A stretch of 64,000 nt of DNA from Hypholoma sublateritium FD-334 SS-4 (GCA_000827495.1 KN817521.1:434001-498000); one strand, 5' to 3'; positions 50,901 through 63,000 are shown, numbered from the stretch's first letter. Notes: generated by a model from the letters alone, not told the origin. Made by a program: numbers and translations.

Positions 50901-51825
50901 CCAGGAAACGCCTGCCTATGGCGCACACGGTCACCAGGAAACACCCGCGTATGGCGCACACGGCCGCGAGGAAACATCTGAGTATGGTGGAAAAGGACAC
51001 CAAGAAGTACCATCATACGGTGGACAAGGACGGCAGGAAACACCGTTATATGGTGGATCCGGACGCCAGGAAGGTACCGCTTTCGGTGAGCATGGACGCC
51101 AAGAAGTACCGTCCTATGGTGGACATGGACGCGAAGACGCTAAACCTCAGGCATCCTACGGCCACCAAGAGACGTCGGGACAAGGACGTCAGTCTGGTGG
51201 TCACAATGACGGATATTCTGGACAACAATCTCAGCTAGGATATAGCGGACAATCTGGAGGTTATGCGCCTTCATACTCTCAACCAGAAGAGACCAAGTAT
51301 GGCCGTGATAATGATAACAGCAACCCACAGAGACAACCCAGCCACGGGGGTAGTCAAGGAGGCTATGGAGTCGGCGATCAGATTAGCCATGGACGGCCCA
51401 GGAAGGCAGATTCCGACGATGAAAAGGCATACAGGCCCAGTCACGGCCAAGGAGGCGGAAATGAACACGGAAGATCATCCCACAAGGATGATGACTCCGA
51501 TTCTGACAACAACAAGAAGTATGAGAAACACGGAGGCCGTCGCGATGACTTTGACGATAATAACAAGCCGCGCCGTCAACAGGGAGGCGGGGGGTATGGT
51601 GCCAGTGGTAGGCAGACCCAACCATCATACGGTCAACCGTTGGACCAGCAACAAGGGTACGGTCAACCCCCCGCTTCGGGATACGGTCCCACTCACGGAG
51701 GCCGTGACGATACCTTTGGCGCCGAACGACTCGACATCGGGCGCAGTGGCGGTCGCAACCGTGATGGTTCCGATTCAGAAGATGACAAGAAGCACGGCCG
51801 CAGGCACGGTCACGGAGGATACTGA
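47934..51825 (+). CDS. HET-C family protein with repetitive C-terminal tail
   Basis: Homologue of Neurospora HET-C, whose alleles can trigger heterokaryon incompatibility there; family members occur across fungi and in most the role is unknown. A signal peptide (hydrophobic core FFLFALLAVLLPV) precedes FGAGDIPDFAYLN, then VKKVYFGNWLRDYSQAMDIA, EHIDNPKGYAEKEGDARSFH, GLHTMEDLLAHSNWCELAL and HVGDNVTVNTPNGT, all typical of the HET-C domain (about residues 25-560). The His-rich HSNWCEL region resembles a metal-binding phospholipase-C-like site. After residue 600 comes a Gly/His/Tyr/Gln-rich tail of about 370 residues containing nine 11-residue repeats and ending KHGRRHGHGGY. Many small exons, all GT-AG. 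Whether this fungus uses it in incompatibility cannot be inferred from sequence. Confidence 0.88.
50848..51144 (+). repeat. 33-bp coding minisatellite, nine units
   Basis: Nine consecutive 33-bp units, in frame in the last HET-C exon, each encoding 11 residues close to xYGGHGRQETP. Units start at 50848, 50881, 50914, 50947, 50980, 51013, 51046, 51079 and 51112. The Tyr/Phe-Gly at positions 2-3 and the Arg/His-Gln/Glu-Glu at 7-9 are the most constant. The first and last units are the most diverged, as usual for arrays expanding from the middle. Confidence 0.9.
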
Positions 51826-52081
51826 ACATGGTCGAACATGTAACGCGCGCTGGTCGCATTGTACACAAAGGACTTAAGAGCTATAGAGTTTGAACGAACG
51901 CGTAAAATATGAAAATACATCTTCTCCTGTACTTATGAAGTCGCGAATGATTTGTGATGACCGGCTGCACAGTGCACTCCCTTTGGATTACTTATGCATG
52001 CTTTTGACCAAAATTCAAATAGCGTGTGCCTGTTATCTTGCCAAATGACCACCACCACTATACCTTAACCAATCATCACTC

Positions 52082-52722
52082 ATGGCCTCTACTGCCGAAC
52101 AAGAGATAGATGGCTTAGAGATAGATCCTATATGGACTACAAGCCGTACTGCAAGACAGATATATGTTCTCGGAGAGGTTGACAAAGTATGTATCCCTTC
52201 TCAGTTACTGGACTACTGCTCATCATTGTCTAGGATATAACACGCCTTTTGGCGTTGGCTGCGTCTTCGATCTCGCTGCTAACTCTTCCTCAGACGGACG
52301 CACCGGGTGATAATCTCCCTCAAGGCGAAGAAAGATCCGAGCAGTTCGTGCTCGAAGTCAGCGAATACTTTGAACGCCTTGATGTCCGTGTTTCCCTCAT
52401 CTCAATCTCACATTCTCCTCAAGGTTCTTTCTATTTCTAGTCAATTCATGTTGCCATACGCTCTTCGCTTGCTCATATCAGGCATTCACGTATTGCACCC
52501 TCCGCCATCAATGCGCCCCTGCCGGGTTTTGTACCACCCTCTCTCGGGGTTGGCCTTCCCTCTGATGGCAGCACTACTCGCAAAAATAGAGGACTGCAGG
52601 AAGAAAGAGTCGAGCGCGATTCATGGAAAAACATCCTTGCCGCACTTACTCGCATAAAGGAAGTGCGGGATCAAGAATCGCAAGGCCTTGAAACTCTGAA
52701 TGAAACTAAAATGGAAGAGTGA
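52082..52722 (+). CDS. MED11: Mediator complex subunit 11
   Basis: Three exons (MASTAEQEIDGLEIDPIWTT, then DITRLLALAASSISLLTLP, then SIHVAIRSSLAHIRHSRIAP), joined by two GT-AG introns that keep frame. The pattern of an N-terminal helix (TARQIYVLGEVDKDI) followed by a Leu/Ser-rich helix, a VSEYFERLD segment and a further helix IHVAIRSSLAHI fits MED11, a small head-module subunit that pairs with MED22 and links Mediator to RNA polymerase II and TFIIH. The C-terminal part (SWKNILAALTRIKEVRDQES) is less conserved. About 170 residues, longer than the human protein and close to fungal ones. The call rests on pattern, not on a diagnostic motif. Confidence 0.65.
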
Positions 52723-52814
52723 ACATGTGCTAGTCTTCGGCTTCAGTGAACATCCCATCGATATTAGCTTGGTTTCTCGCAATTTGCATCATACTATTAC
52801 AAAGGTAAAAATTG

Positions 52815-53325
52815 CTTAGGCAGTAGCGTTGTTGATTGTCTCCTCAGCTTTGAGTAGGGATTCATTGTCTTTCAACGCTGCATCTTCTTTTGCTGCTACC
52901 TGGAGGTAATCAAATAAGGAGGTGTGTCGTACTGTCCGGCAATATGTGACATACGATGAGTTGCTTCAGGTCTGCGATGGCCTTATCTAGACGCGTCTTC
53001 GTATCGATTTCCATCTTTTCCGACTCGTCTACCATTTTCGTCTGCCGAAACCGCTTCTGTGAACATTCAAGGTAATGAACCATACACTTGACGCACCGCA
53101 TTCTTGATGTCCCATTCTTCAGCTCCATCTGCAACGAGCTTGGCTTTCCTTGTCGTAAGTTGTCCCGTCTCCTTGATGTAGAGTTTAGCTTCCTTTGCAA
53201 GTCTGAGTAAAGCGGATTTAGCAGAAGCCCTTGCAACATATAGTCAAAGAGCCAGGATGGCGTACCTCTGTACAACGCCAGACTTGATCTTGAGTTGCTT
53301 TTGAATGGCTGCAGTATCACTCATC
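52815..53325 (-). CDS. TBCA: Tubulin-specific chaperone A (tubulin cofactor A)
   Basis: Four exons encoding a small helical protein: MSDTAAIQKQLKIKSGVVQR, LAKEAKLYIKETGQLTTRKA, a KRFRQTKMVDESEKMEIDTK segment and an acidic end ...KAEETINNATA. The KQLKIKSGVVQRLAKE opening and the DLKQLI helix are the recognisable marks of the Rbl2/TBCA family, which holds beta-tubulin during folding and buffers free beta-tubulin. About 110-120 residues, as usual. All introns are GT-AG, 41-64 nt long. It converges with MED11, with only 92 bp between stops. Confidence 0.85.
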
Positions 53326-56300
53326 TGGACGGGAAATATGTATTATAGGAGGATGGTAAAGGAACTCAGATCGATCATCGGATGAAGCCTTTGGCTGTAA
53401 TTGCAGATCACGCTCTTTTCTGCGTTCAGCCGAATCAAATCTTTGCGCGGATCGTTAATTCAACTCAAACGCGAGCAATTTGTCTCTAGGAGCGGTCAAC
53501 TGCAATCATCATATCCCTTGCCTAAATCTGAATTTCCTTCAGCTTGCATGTGCTGTGAGCTAGGCGATTCCAAGGCGATCCGGGCGATTTGGGCATTTGG
53601 CTGAAAGTCGACGTGGCGAGGAAGAAGCGCCCAACTGCTCAAGTTTTTTCTTAGATGAGACTTCCACCATCTTCTGCTGCTCATTATTTGACAATGACTG
53701 CCCGTAGCTTTGCCCCCCCACCTCCCCTTTCAACCACTCCAAGGTTAATCTGTACCTGCAGGACGATCATTTGAAACCGTGCGCCTTACAAATGCCTTCT
53801 CCAGGCTGTCACTTTTGCATGTCTGGTTGAGCCTTGAGGAACTGTTTGAGGTCTCTTCAGTGTGCTGGACTTCTCTCTGTCCTGTTTCTCCCATGGTCCG
53901 GTATAAGAGCTTCGGCCTTATCTTACGGCTCTTCTTCAAACAACTGTCACGGCGATCGCAGCCCTGGAACGATATGTCGAGGCAGCTAGTATGGACATGG
54001 AACGCTTGTACGCAATAATTCTCAAGAATCTCAGTCAGAACAGAACAATTGTCGTAAGTCATAACAGTCTACAGATTCTTAGAAAATAAGATACGAAATG
54101 CGGACGGAACTCGGGTGTATTGAGTGTCCCGACTCCCCAGTGCTTTCAGGACAAATTAATTTACAGGGAACTTGGAAATGCGACTCCCAGGACTCTAATG
54201 CTCCGTTCTAACTTTACTCGTTGTCTTCCCAATCTCCTCCGATGGACCAATTCGAGCCCTTCTTGACTGACGTACACCCTGCACTGGGAGTTTGGAACAC
54301 GTATGGCGGCTTATCACTCAAATTCCGATGGTCCTACTACTGCAATGATACACCTCCCTTCAAATTTGGGTTAACCAAAGCGATCAGCAACTCGCTGATT
54401 ACCGGCGGGCGCAGCTTGTTATTCTCCGCAAAAGCAATGCCCATTAAACACGAGTTTTACCGGTGGTACTAATCGCCTGTCAATTATGCAGTGTCTTCAA
54501 AGTTCACAGCAACGTGGCCAAACCACCAAAACGAAGAAAGGCGCTGAAAGAGGCTGAAAGTACTCTCGGGCCCCCTCGCGTAGCCGAATAATGTGCCGCC
54601 CGGTTTCCCAAGCAGCTCTGCAGCGGACATTGCTATAATACTGCCACAGGGCTCTCGAGACGAGTTGCGAAACATACCCCACGTTCCAGAGGTCACAAAT
54701 ACGGGAGGTAACATTCCACGGGCGCCTCGTGTTGAGGAACCTCGGCAGTTGCAACATCCCTGTGGGGTTTGAGAAAAGCCTATCTTTGCCGCTACATCTG
54801 ATTCTCTTTGCGAATCTGGCGACAGTCGCACTCAGCCTCGAACTTACGGCCGTGCATCTTTTGCTGAACTTTCTGGTGCTTTGATTGGGATTATATGCCA
54901 AGCACGAAGGCAGTGCGCGCTTTTGGTGGTAACTTATGCAATCGTATTAGGGTCTATCAAGCATTTACGCGACGAATTCAGCTGTCAGCGGACTCAATTT
55001 TGTGGCAGTTTTTGTAATTGGATTACATACATATGCACTTGCTTAATTAGACTTGAATTAGACTTCAGTTGAAGAGTCGAGCTTCTGCCCCTTCGTGTTG
55101 AGCTGGTTGTCAGTAAAACGACCCAAAAATTCGCTCGAAATGAATTGCGCTTGACATTTCACTTAAATTTTCACTTAAATTTTCACAAGCAGTTGTTTTC
55201 AAGGGGTTTCGTTGTTGGCGTAAGATCACACAGAAATCGTACTACAGCGGAACTATGTAGACTACAATCTCAGATTGACAGGTCGTGGCGGAACGTGAGG
55301 TAGTGTGTATGTATGTAGTTATCATGTATAGGTATGTAGCATCGTCAGCGGAAAGCGGCCGCACCAACCCACACGCATGCGCATGGACGATGAGACCGAC
55401 AGCCCAGCGCGCATCAAATACCGGGAAAGCGAGAGTGGCGTCGATGGATAGTGGTCGAGGTAACGTAAATGGGCTTCAAACACGAGCGATAAAGAGGCAG
55501 ACACAGCGGCGGCATGCAAAGGCAAGACACACCTGCGGCCCAGAGTGCGGACCGAACTAGCGGGCGGCAACAGGGAGCAGGCAGGAAGGGCGTCGAGCAC
55601 TTCAACGCGGAAGACGGCGCACAAGGTCGAGCATATCCGGATGTCGCGGCACAGGCGGCGGGGCCCAGCGACTGCGGCGCACGGATCGCGGTCTCGGTCA
55701 GCGGCTCGCGCGAGCGGCCGTTGCAGACGGACTTGCCGAATGCGTGGCGGCGGCGGCGAGGCGACAAGTGAGGCGGCGGCGCGCACCGGCCGCGCCAGAA
55801 TCGGCAGCAGGCGGCGACAAGGATGAGGCCGGACAGTTGCGCGTGGTGTCCGCGGCGTTGGGTCCGACCGAGCGTGCAGCTGCTGTGGGTCCTCTTTGTC
55901 GTCGTGTGTGTCGCTCCTCTGCGCACCGTATCCATATCCACTCCCAAGCGAACCGTGCGAGCGCTAAGTCCACACTGGCCCATAGCGCAAGCACTATGGT
56001 ATGACGATGTAGCTGTGATGGGAACGAGACGAAGGAATGTAACGGAGCGATAGAAATGGACGGGGGGCACGAGAGAGGAGAAGGAGGATCGGACAAAGGG
56101 AACCGAGGAGAGCTTGGCGGACAGAAGGCGAGCGAGTAACGGTTGTTGATCAGACAGAGCCGTCACGACGATCGTGGGGTTAGCGGGTGTTGTGGAGAGA
56201 ATCGGGGTGGGTGTCGAACGATACAGGATAATAAACAGGTAAACAGTGCTGATACAAAAAAAATCGATACAAGGGACGCGGCGGGCGACTGCAAAGGGGG

Positions 56301-57082
56301 GAATATGCTTTGAACGGAGGCACAAGTTGACTCCCATGTTGTGACCTCTGCGGAGTCCCGAGAAGATTGTCGACGATAACATACGGTGCCGGTGTGTCGG
56401 CTACAGTGGCGAGGCACGGAACCACAATAAAGTGGTCGTCGCCTCAAGCCAGTGATGGATGGGGATGTTTAGGAGTGGGATTACGTTGGGGGGCAGTACG
56501 ACGGGTTAAAAAAAAGAAGGATAGCAAGAAAGCGCCGCAGAAACAGGCGAGGTATGCACTCACGCACACTCATAGAGTGGGGAGATATTACGCCTCAAGC
56601 TCAGTTCTGGGTCTTGCAAATGTCGCGCCCAGCCACGAATCAACCAAATTCCAGGGTACCCATCGACGCAGTTGAGTGTTCGTCGATGATCGACTCCGAT
56701 ACGCCGTATTCTTTGATCCATGGCCGCTCGAGATGACCACAGGTCAGGGCTCAACGGCGAGGATACAGATGTGGGCGAAGCGTGCAGCACGGCTGCAAGA
56801 GACGGGGTGATGCAGAGTGTTGAATGTCGTGGACATGGAATTATGTGTCGTCGAGACACAGCCTATAAGCATGTGTCCTAAGCAGTTGTAAGCCTGCGTC
56901 GAGGAGAAATCGTGATGCCGAAAGTGTGTTGCGAAATAGATAGTGAAGATGCGTGCAGTCCGTTGTCATAAATCAAATGCAGGTGGAGAATATGCGAAGC
57001 TCGTGTCGGGACCGTTTAACCACGAGTTTTTGATCGGCACAGAAAACGGTCAAGGCGACTCGTCGCTGTGCCAAGCAGTCAC
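53326..57082. other. 3.8-kb stretch without a supported gene
   Basis: Several open frames exist but none shows a known family. From 53694 a weak plus-strand candidate begins (described separately). Around 55400-56400 the minus strand is strongly pyrimidine-rich and open for 322 codons, but the reading is low-complexity (Pro/Ser/Arg-rich) and looks like leader or non-coding RNA rather than protein. A short tandem, ATTTTCACTTAA, occurs twice near 55165-55190. No tRNA or transposon is recognised. Confidence 0.35.
53694..54056 (+). CDS. Possible small spliced gene, unrecognised
   Basis: Starts MTARSFAPPPPLSTTPR; an intron-like segment (GTTAATCTG...CCTTCTCCAG) follows, and a later plausible exon after ...CGATCGCAG reads ALERYVEAASMDMERLYAII, ending at GTC|GTAAGT. 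The amphipathic helical character resembles a small complex subunit, but I cannot join the middle exon with confidence or name a family. It is divergent from TBCA. It may be spurious. Confidence 0.22.
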
Positions 57083-58128
57083 TCAATTGAATGTGATGTT
57101 GGCACCCGCTCGGTTGAGCATGAGGGCCTCGTTGACGGTGCGGAGACGGTGTACTTCGTGCTCAGCACTCTTGACGCGCTCGATAAGTTCGCGGTTCTGA
57201 CTCTCGATAGCGCGAATGTGGCCAGTAGCTGTGGATAATCATAAGCAAGGGTAAGAGGTAATAGGACATGTAGACGCACCACGGTCAAGAAGGGACACTT
57301 TGCTGGTCTTCTGATTCGTGGGTGGGAGGGTGTCCTTGAGACGGTTGTACCCATCCCTCAGCTCGTCGCGACGGCGTTGCTCGGACTCAATGCGCTGCTT
57401 GCGTACAATCTCGCGGCGCGAAGCACTAAAGCGAACAGTTAGTTCGTCTGTATTCATATCATGGGCTGCCTGGACTTACGAGTCACGGGGAACGTTGTCA
57501 CCCGCTTCAGCAGGGTTTCCAGTAGTAGGCTTGAACTCCTCATCGTCGTCGTCGTCGGAATCGAGGTCGTTGCTCCTCGCGGACTTGGTGCGCCTGTGCG
57601 ACGCAGCGACTTGCGCCCGTGTGCTCGGCCTGGACGCTGGAACAGCGATGGGGTTGAACCGTTGCGAGCGCGGGACTGTTGCGTAGGGCGCTGCCGCAGG
57701 CGAGCGCGAGCCACTGCCTCGGCTGGCTCGGCCCGAGGGTAGGCCGTCCGAGAGCTCACCGCCGCTCAGGCCGTAGAAGAGGGCCTGGGGGGCGACGCCG
57801 TTGGCCTCCTCGTCCTGCGACGTGAAAGCGTTGGGAGGCGACGGGGCGAAGCTCGACGAAGCGTATGCGTAATCGCTGATGGAGTTCAGGGTGTGCAGAT
57901 CCATCGAAGGCGCGACCGCTTGGGGCACTGATGCCCTGTCAGATAAAGATTGCAGACACCGGGACTCGAATACTCACATCCGACGTTGACGCCGATTGGG
58001 GACGGAGGGTACTGGAAGTAGTCGAGGCCGCTGTCCATATATGTAAAGGCCGATTCGAAGGAGGATTCGGGGAACGGCTTGTGGTCGAACTCCATGTTGG
58101 ACATATGTGTAGCGGTAGACGTCGACAT
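57083..58128 (-). CDS. bHLH-zipper transcription factor
   Basis: The basic region (REIVRKQRIESEQRRRDELR) carries the Glu and Arg residues expected for E-box contact. It is followed by helix 1 (DGYNRLKDTLPP), a loop (TNQKTSK), helix 2 (VSLLDRATGHIRAIE) and a leucine-heptad extension (NRELIERVKSAEHEVHRLR) that suggests a zipper. The N-terminal 180 residues are disordered with an acidic run (DLDSDDDDDEEFKP). Four exons join in frame; at the first intron the acceptor must be the second AG (...GGCATCAG) so that VG-L-PQAV reads on. The start at 58128 (MSTSTATHMSNMEF) is the first ATG. Target genes cannot be inferred. Basidiomycete bHLH proteins of this size include regulators of lipid synthesis and morphogenesis, but no specific match is claimed. 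Confidence 0.85.
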
Positions 58129-58863
58129 TTGCTGAAAGCTGACAAAAAAAGAAGACTAAAAACACAAAATGAGCGCAATTCCACGAGAGAAAGGGACAAA
58201 AGTACCAAGAAAAAGGGACTGCAGAGATCTGAACGGGAAGGACGGGAGGTGGCGGGAGGAGGGGGGTAAGGAATGGGGTCTGGGAACCAAACCGTCTCCT
58301 TTTATCTTCCCAGTGACGCTAAGCGCCTCGAGGCACCTGTGCCCAGTGCCCTGGCTCTCTTGCTCTGTTTCCGTGCTCGCAATCGCCCCGAAATCCGCGT
58401 CTGGCACCCTATCCGATCTCCCTATCTCCATTCAAGATCCGACTTACCGAGGTCATTCGGGCACTCTGGGACAAATCATCCCTGTCATATCTCATCAAAA
58501 TGGCTCAGACCCCCTCCTCCGGGATCTTCTTCCATTTTTGGGCCGCAACGTTTTTTTAATCCTAGATTCGCTTTGGTCCGATCATACTTTGCGCAGCAAA
58601 GCAGTGAGAAGGTTCAGAGTCCGTATGGGCCCAAAATAATTTGCCCACGCAATGTTCTACCGGCGTCCAGAGACGCTATGCCTGTTCATTTGGAAAAAGG
58701 GCGTCAGGAAAATCAGAGAATATTTGTATATCATTAATCGTGTCGTAAAGCTCGTAAGAAGTCGTAAGTCGTGTCCGGGAGCAACTCGGAGTCCAGTCAG
58801 AAGAATAAAAGGAAAGAACTAAATGAAGAATAATGTCCGTGGAAACATGGTAGTCGTCCTGGC
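58129..58863. promoter_or_regulatory. 735-bp region upstream of the bHLH gene
   Basis: This lies between the bHLH start and the 3' end of the membrane-protein gene, which is on the same strand. It must contain the bHLH promoter and leader. Purine-rich on the plus strand near 58140-58270, hence a pyrimidine-rich leader on the minus strand. No TATA box or coding exon is seen. Confidence 0.4.
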
Positions 58864-60030
58864 TTAGGCGTTGTAATATCCTGTGACAGTACAAGAATCA
58901 GTTCAATTCACAAGGCAGCCGGAGTACGCTTGCTTACCACCCTCGAATGGTCCCTTCATATTGGAGTAGTGTTCTAAGCGTTTGGAGAAGCGCCATGTCA
59001 AGAAGAACATGTAGAACTATACAAATTCCATTCCCGGCATCAGGGTCTGCGTAAGAGAAGGAGCGAATCGAGCTTCACTTACTTGACACACCAGGTCTAC
59101 CAAAAGCGATACAATGAAGGCCGTATTCAGGCTAGAGAATCCCCCAGTGCAAAAAGCAGCTGGAAGGGAGCCCGTGTTTGAAATACCAGCTTCGACTGAA
59201 GCCGTCCAAAGTTGGCCACCGTTGTTACATTCCCACAAGATTTCATCCTGTCTATCAGTGGTGCGAAAGATTTAATATCGGTATAAAGGTTGTCCCAGAT
59301 GACGATTAGAAAGTCAACATGGGACTATAAAATGTAAATCCTCACCCTCTTTGGAGCTCAACGATCATGATAATAGCTCGTACGGCAGAAATCACTATCA
59401 CGAATGGCCACAAGAACTTGGCTACCCGTATCCAAATGTACGATCGCTAGAAAAAAGTGTTCCATTACCGATCAGCGTCAGCGGAACAAATTTGTAACAC
59501 TTCACAGGAGAAACCCTCACGTTGGAGAGAGCGAACATCGTGATTACTGCGCAAGCACCAACGAAAAGCCCGATGCCTCCGTAAATCTGCCTGTGTCCAA
59601 AGGTCAGCATGGTTTTCTGGGTGGGGCTCCATGGTATATAAAAGTTTCCGAGGACAAAGGTAATACGCACCATTCTGGATAGACAAAGAAGAGATATTGT
59701 CCACGGATGAGGAGAAAGATTCCACCGGCGACACTGTAAGCCTGAAAACACGGATTGATAATTAGTGGATCCCTTTACTGGAGCGATGCCGGAGTCCAAA
59801 GGGGGGGGGACGTTTCGTACAGCGACTAAGACGGCCCAGGCGATGGCACCACTCCTCTGGAAAGCAGGATGGAAGTCGACGGATCAACAAGTTTTGCTCC
59901 GGGCACAAGAAGGCTCAAAGCTCACGAGAGGTAAAACGAGCAAGCAGTTGTCACACCTAAGAGGGAGAGAAGCAGAAACGGTTCAGTTCGGAGAGATTTC
60001 CCTGATTTGGGTTTGGACCGCCTACCACAT
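58864..60030 (-). CDS. Four-helix membrane protein, function unknown
   Basis: Assembled from at least eight exons: MWCDNCLLVLPL, RSGAIAWAVLVA, AYSVAGGIFLLIRGQYLFFV, a WQIYGGIGLFVGACAVITMF helix, RSYIWIRVAKFLWPFVIVIS, then DEILWECNNGGQLW, SLNTAFIVSLLVDLVCQ and FYMFFLTWRFSKRLEHYSNM, ending KGPFEGGYYNA. Four hydrophobic helices are visible, with paired cysteines at the N-terminus and a Cys-containing ECNNG loop between helices 3 and 4. I recall near-identical uncharacterised proteins in other Agaricomycetes, so the gene seems conserved, but no function is known to me. The first coding exon is only five bases (ATG TG) before a GTAGGC donor at 60025. All introns fit GT-AG. Confidence 0.78.
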
Positions 60031-63000
60031 TGTAAATTGGATAAGTATACAAGGAAAGATGGCCTCGAGTAGAGTGTAAAAGGTGTCGCAGAGAAGATCA
60101 AGCACTAGTTAGAGGATCGTCGTGAGGTGTATCGCTTGGGAGTATCCAGTAATGTGGGATCGATGCTCAGCAGACCTGTACAGCAGTCTGCGGTCGCAGC
60201 GTCGCCTGCCGTGGTGGGGAAAGGGGAGCGAGCGTGACACTATATCATCGTGACTGGTCGTTCCTGCTTCCCCAGAGTGTCATGTGAGCAGAAGTCACGC
60301 GCGTAAGACATACGGCTGGCTCGATTTTGTTTGCCAGACCTTGCAAGGCGTGTTCGCTTTCTCTCATCCATCGCCATGCCTCTCATTCTTCTCGTCGCAT
60401 ACGTCGCATAAATCCCATAACCTATCTTCCCTTCTCTGTCACATTCCTCGAAAGGCAGAAATCTGCGAGTGCCTGATTGCTTAGCCTCTTCGAAGTTCGT
60501 GTCTCATCGTCGCAACATCGTCGCGTCCAGTCCTGCAAAAAGTCTGCGCGCATTGCACGAAATTAACCTTGCCACGCCCAATCACGCTGCTGCGGTGCGT
60601 CCTTGGGCCGTAAGTCATAACCCTTCCATGAAGAGTATAATAATACAGCTAACTCAAACACTTGCAGCTATGCGTAACAAAATGACACCATCCTAATACC
60701 ATCCAGGAATAGCATAACTCAATAGCATCCAAAGCACTTACGGGAACACATTCTGACAATCGAAGTTCACAGCTTCTGAACTCTGATCCAAACCTGGCAC
60801 AGCTCACCGCGTCAATTTCATTGTCGTCGTACTGTCGGAAGAGTTTCCACCCGAGAGGTAGCCGCCTTGGGACTCTGGTCGGATGATCTCTCTGGACTTC
60901 TGCACCTACTGGCGATCTATGTTAGGGGAATTCTAGACACCCCTGGACTGCGCCCCTTGCCTATATAATTCTCTGGATTTCTTGTTGGCTGCCGGCGACG
61001 TTCGCGCCCCTGCTACGAGCCATTTCCTGTCATTACCCCGCGCTCATTACGCACATGCTTCTGCTTCTTCAACAGAACTGGTTCTAGATATCCCACATTA
61101 TGCTCGACCTTTCATGAAATGCCTTTTCATTCCGTTTTCTATTCAATTTTCTAGCGCGCTATTAATCGATGCCGACCTTGGTATTGGTAGCGAGACTTAT
61201 TTTGCATTCAAGTGCTGTTCTGCCTCGACAGATAAGGTTCAGAAACGTGCCTCTGTAACTCAGCCACACTACTTATCTTCGGCCCACCAGTCTGGCTCGC
61301 TCTATGTGACTCCGACTTTTCTTTTTTCGGTGACAGGAAACCCCTCTCTAAATCCTAGTTCACCATTTCGAGATGGCTATCGTGAATTTCACCGTCTGGC
61401 CTATGTTTGTGGCTCAGCGATTCGCCACTTCAAGGATGCACATTACTCCTCTTTTCGTCTCGTCATTGTTTGCGCAACACTTGACACCGGCTGAGTGGAA
61501 TACTTACTGGGAACACAGCTGTCATCGGTGGCTATACGCTGTGGCGCTCGAGCAGCATTCACGGGCCTCGACCTTCCCTCTGGCGCGGCCGCCGCTCGCC
61601 GCATAGTTTCGCATTTGGGGTTCCTGTAATGCCGAAGACCTCGCAATTGTGTACCGGAATGAGCTGACAAGTGCGGGAACCCACCGCCGGTGGACGCACA
61701 GCTCCTCCGCGACGTTAATTTCGCTCTGTCTCTCTCGGAAAGCGCGAAATGGTGGCGGTTGTATGTGGAAACAGTCAAAAGCACAGGTCCAACATTATGA
61801 AATCAGGCAACCCCTCCGTCTTCATCTCCTTACGAGGATATTACTTTTGCACAGAGACGTTACACAAGCACCATTGTCAATTTTAGGTTTTATCTCGATT
61901 TATTCTCGGTTTCTCTGCTTCTTGCCACGGGATCACAACTGGTCTCTCACGACTACGCATTTTCTTATCTTTTATGGTCACAAGCACTCCCTACTGAAAC
62001 CCCGGCCCTTTGTTCACCGTAACAGGGCTAGTAACGCTTCGGAGGCGGCTAGTCCACCGATTTTGCCATACTTCCGTGCGGAACTCGCAACAAGGTGTCC
62101 CAATAATACATGGGCGTGTTACGGAAAGTGTACGAGCGGCTACGGTGACATCAGCTCGGTCAGTATATGATAAGCCGGTGGTGGGAAGGGGTGCCCAGGT
62201 TCTTATTCTAAACGACCCACATTCTATCCCTAAATTCGGAGGCTGACTCTCCTTGAACGGGATATGTTTACAGTGGATTTTTACCCAGTCGCAATACCTT
62301 TTGATGGGTTCTTGAGCCTGGAATAGAAACAGGCTATCGTTCTACCCGAAATGAAATTCCTCTGCGGAGAATCGGCCAAATCGATGCTGACTATGTTTCG
62401 AGCTGTGGAAACCTTCAGTCCTTATGAGGAGGATAAGTGTATTGTGTGTGATTGTATTGACGTTTTCTATACTTTCGGGATCATGATGTTCGCCGAGCTG
62501 GTAACAATTTGACAGGCTGAGGCTACCGCCACTGACACGAGGACCAAAGTCGCGAGGCGCACCGATGTTTACATTTTCAATGACCATTTCATGTTCCTGT
62601 CGGCTCTGTTTCAGTCCAGGGTATATAGCTAATGCTCGCTATAACACTGAGCACAGACCGAACGAAGCAGGCCGCGATTCTAGCGCAACTGTGAGCAGCT
62701 GAATTAACAAATCGGAGCCGGTCTCGAGGCCTTGAAACAGTCTTCCTTTTGCATATGATCATACTGGTAATCAGTAGCGCGTAGCGAACAATGAGGCATA
62801 CACGCGTAGTGTGACTTCTTGTCCAACTTCTTTCAAATCCATCGATGTCTTGAATAGCTGTCAAACGTCCGAGCTAGTGGTTCCAGATATTATCATCGAC
62901 TCGCGCTAAAAACACCCGCAACTTGCAGCATGATAGTTAGGAGTGGATTTTTGACCTAGAAGTAGGATCAATGCATACCGCAGAGGAAGAATCGATGGAA

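Noticed and set aside
54221..54472. 83-codon plus-strand frame
   Set aside because: No conserved motif, no splice partners and no promoter signs; likely chance.
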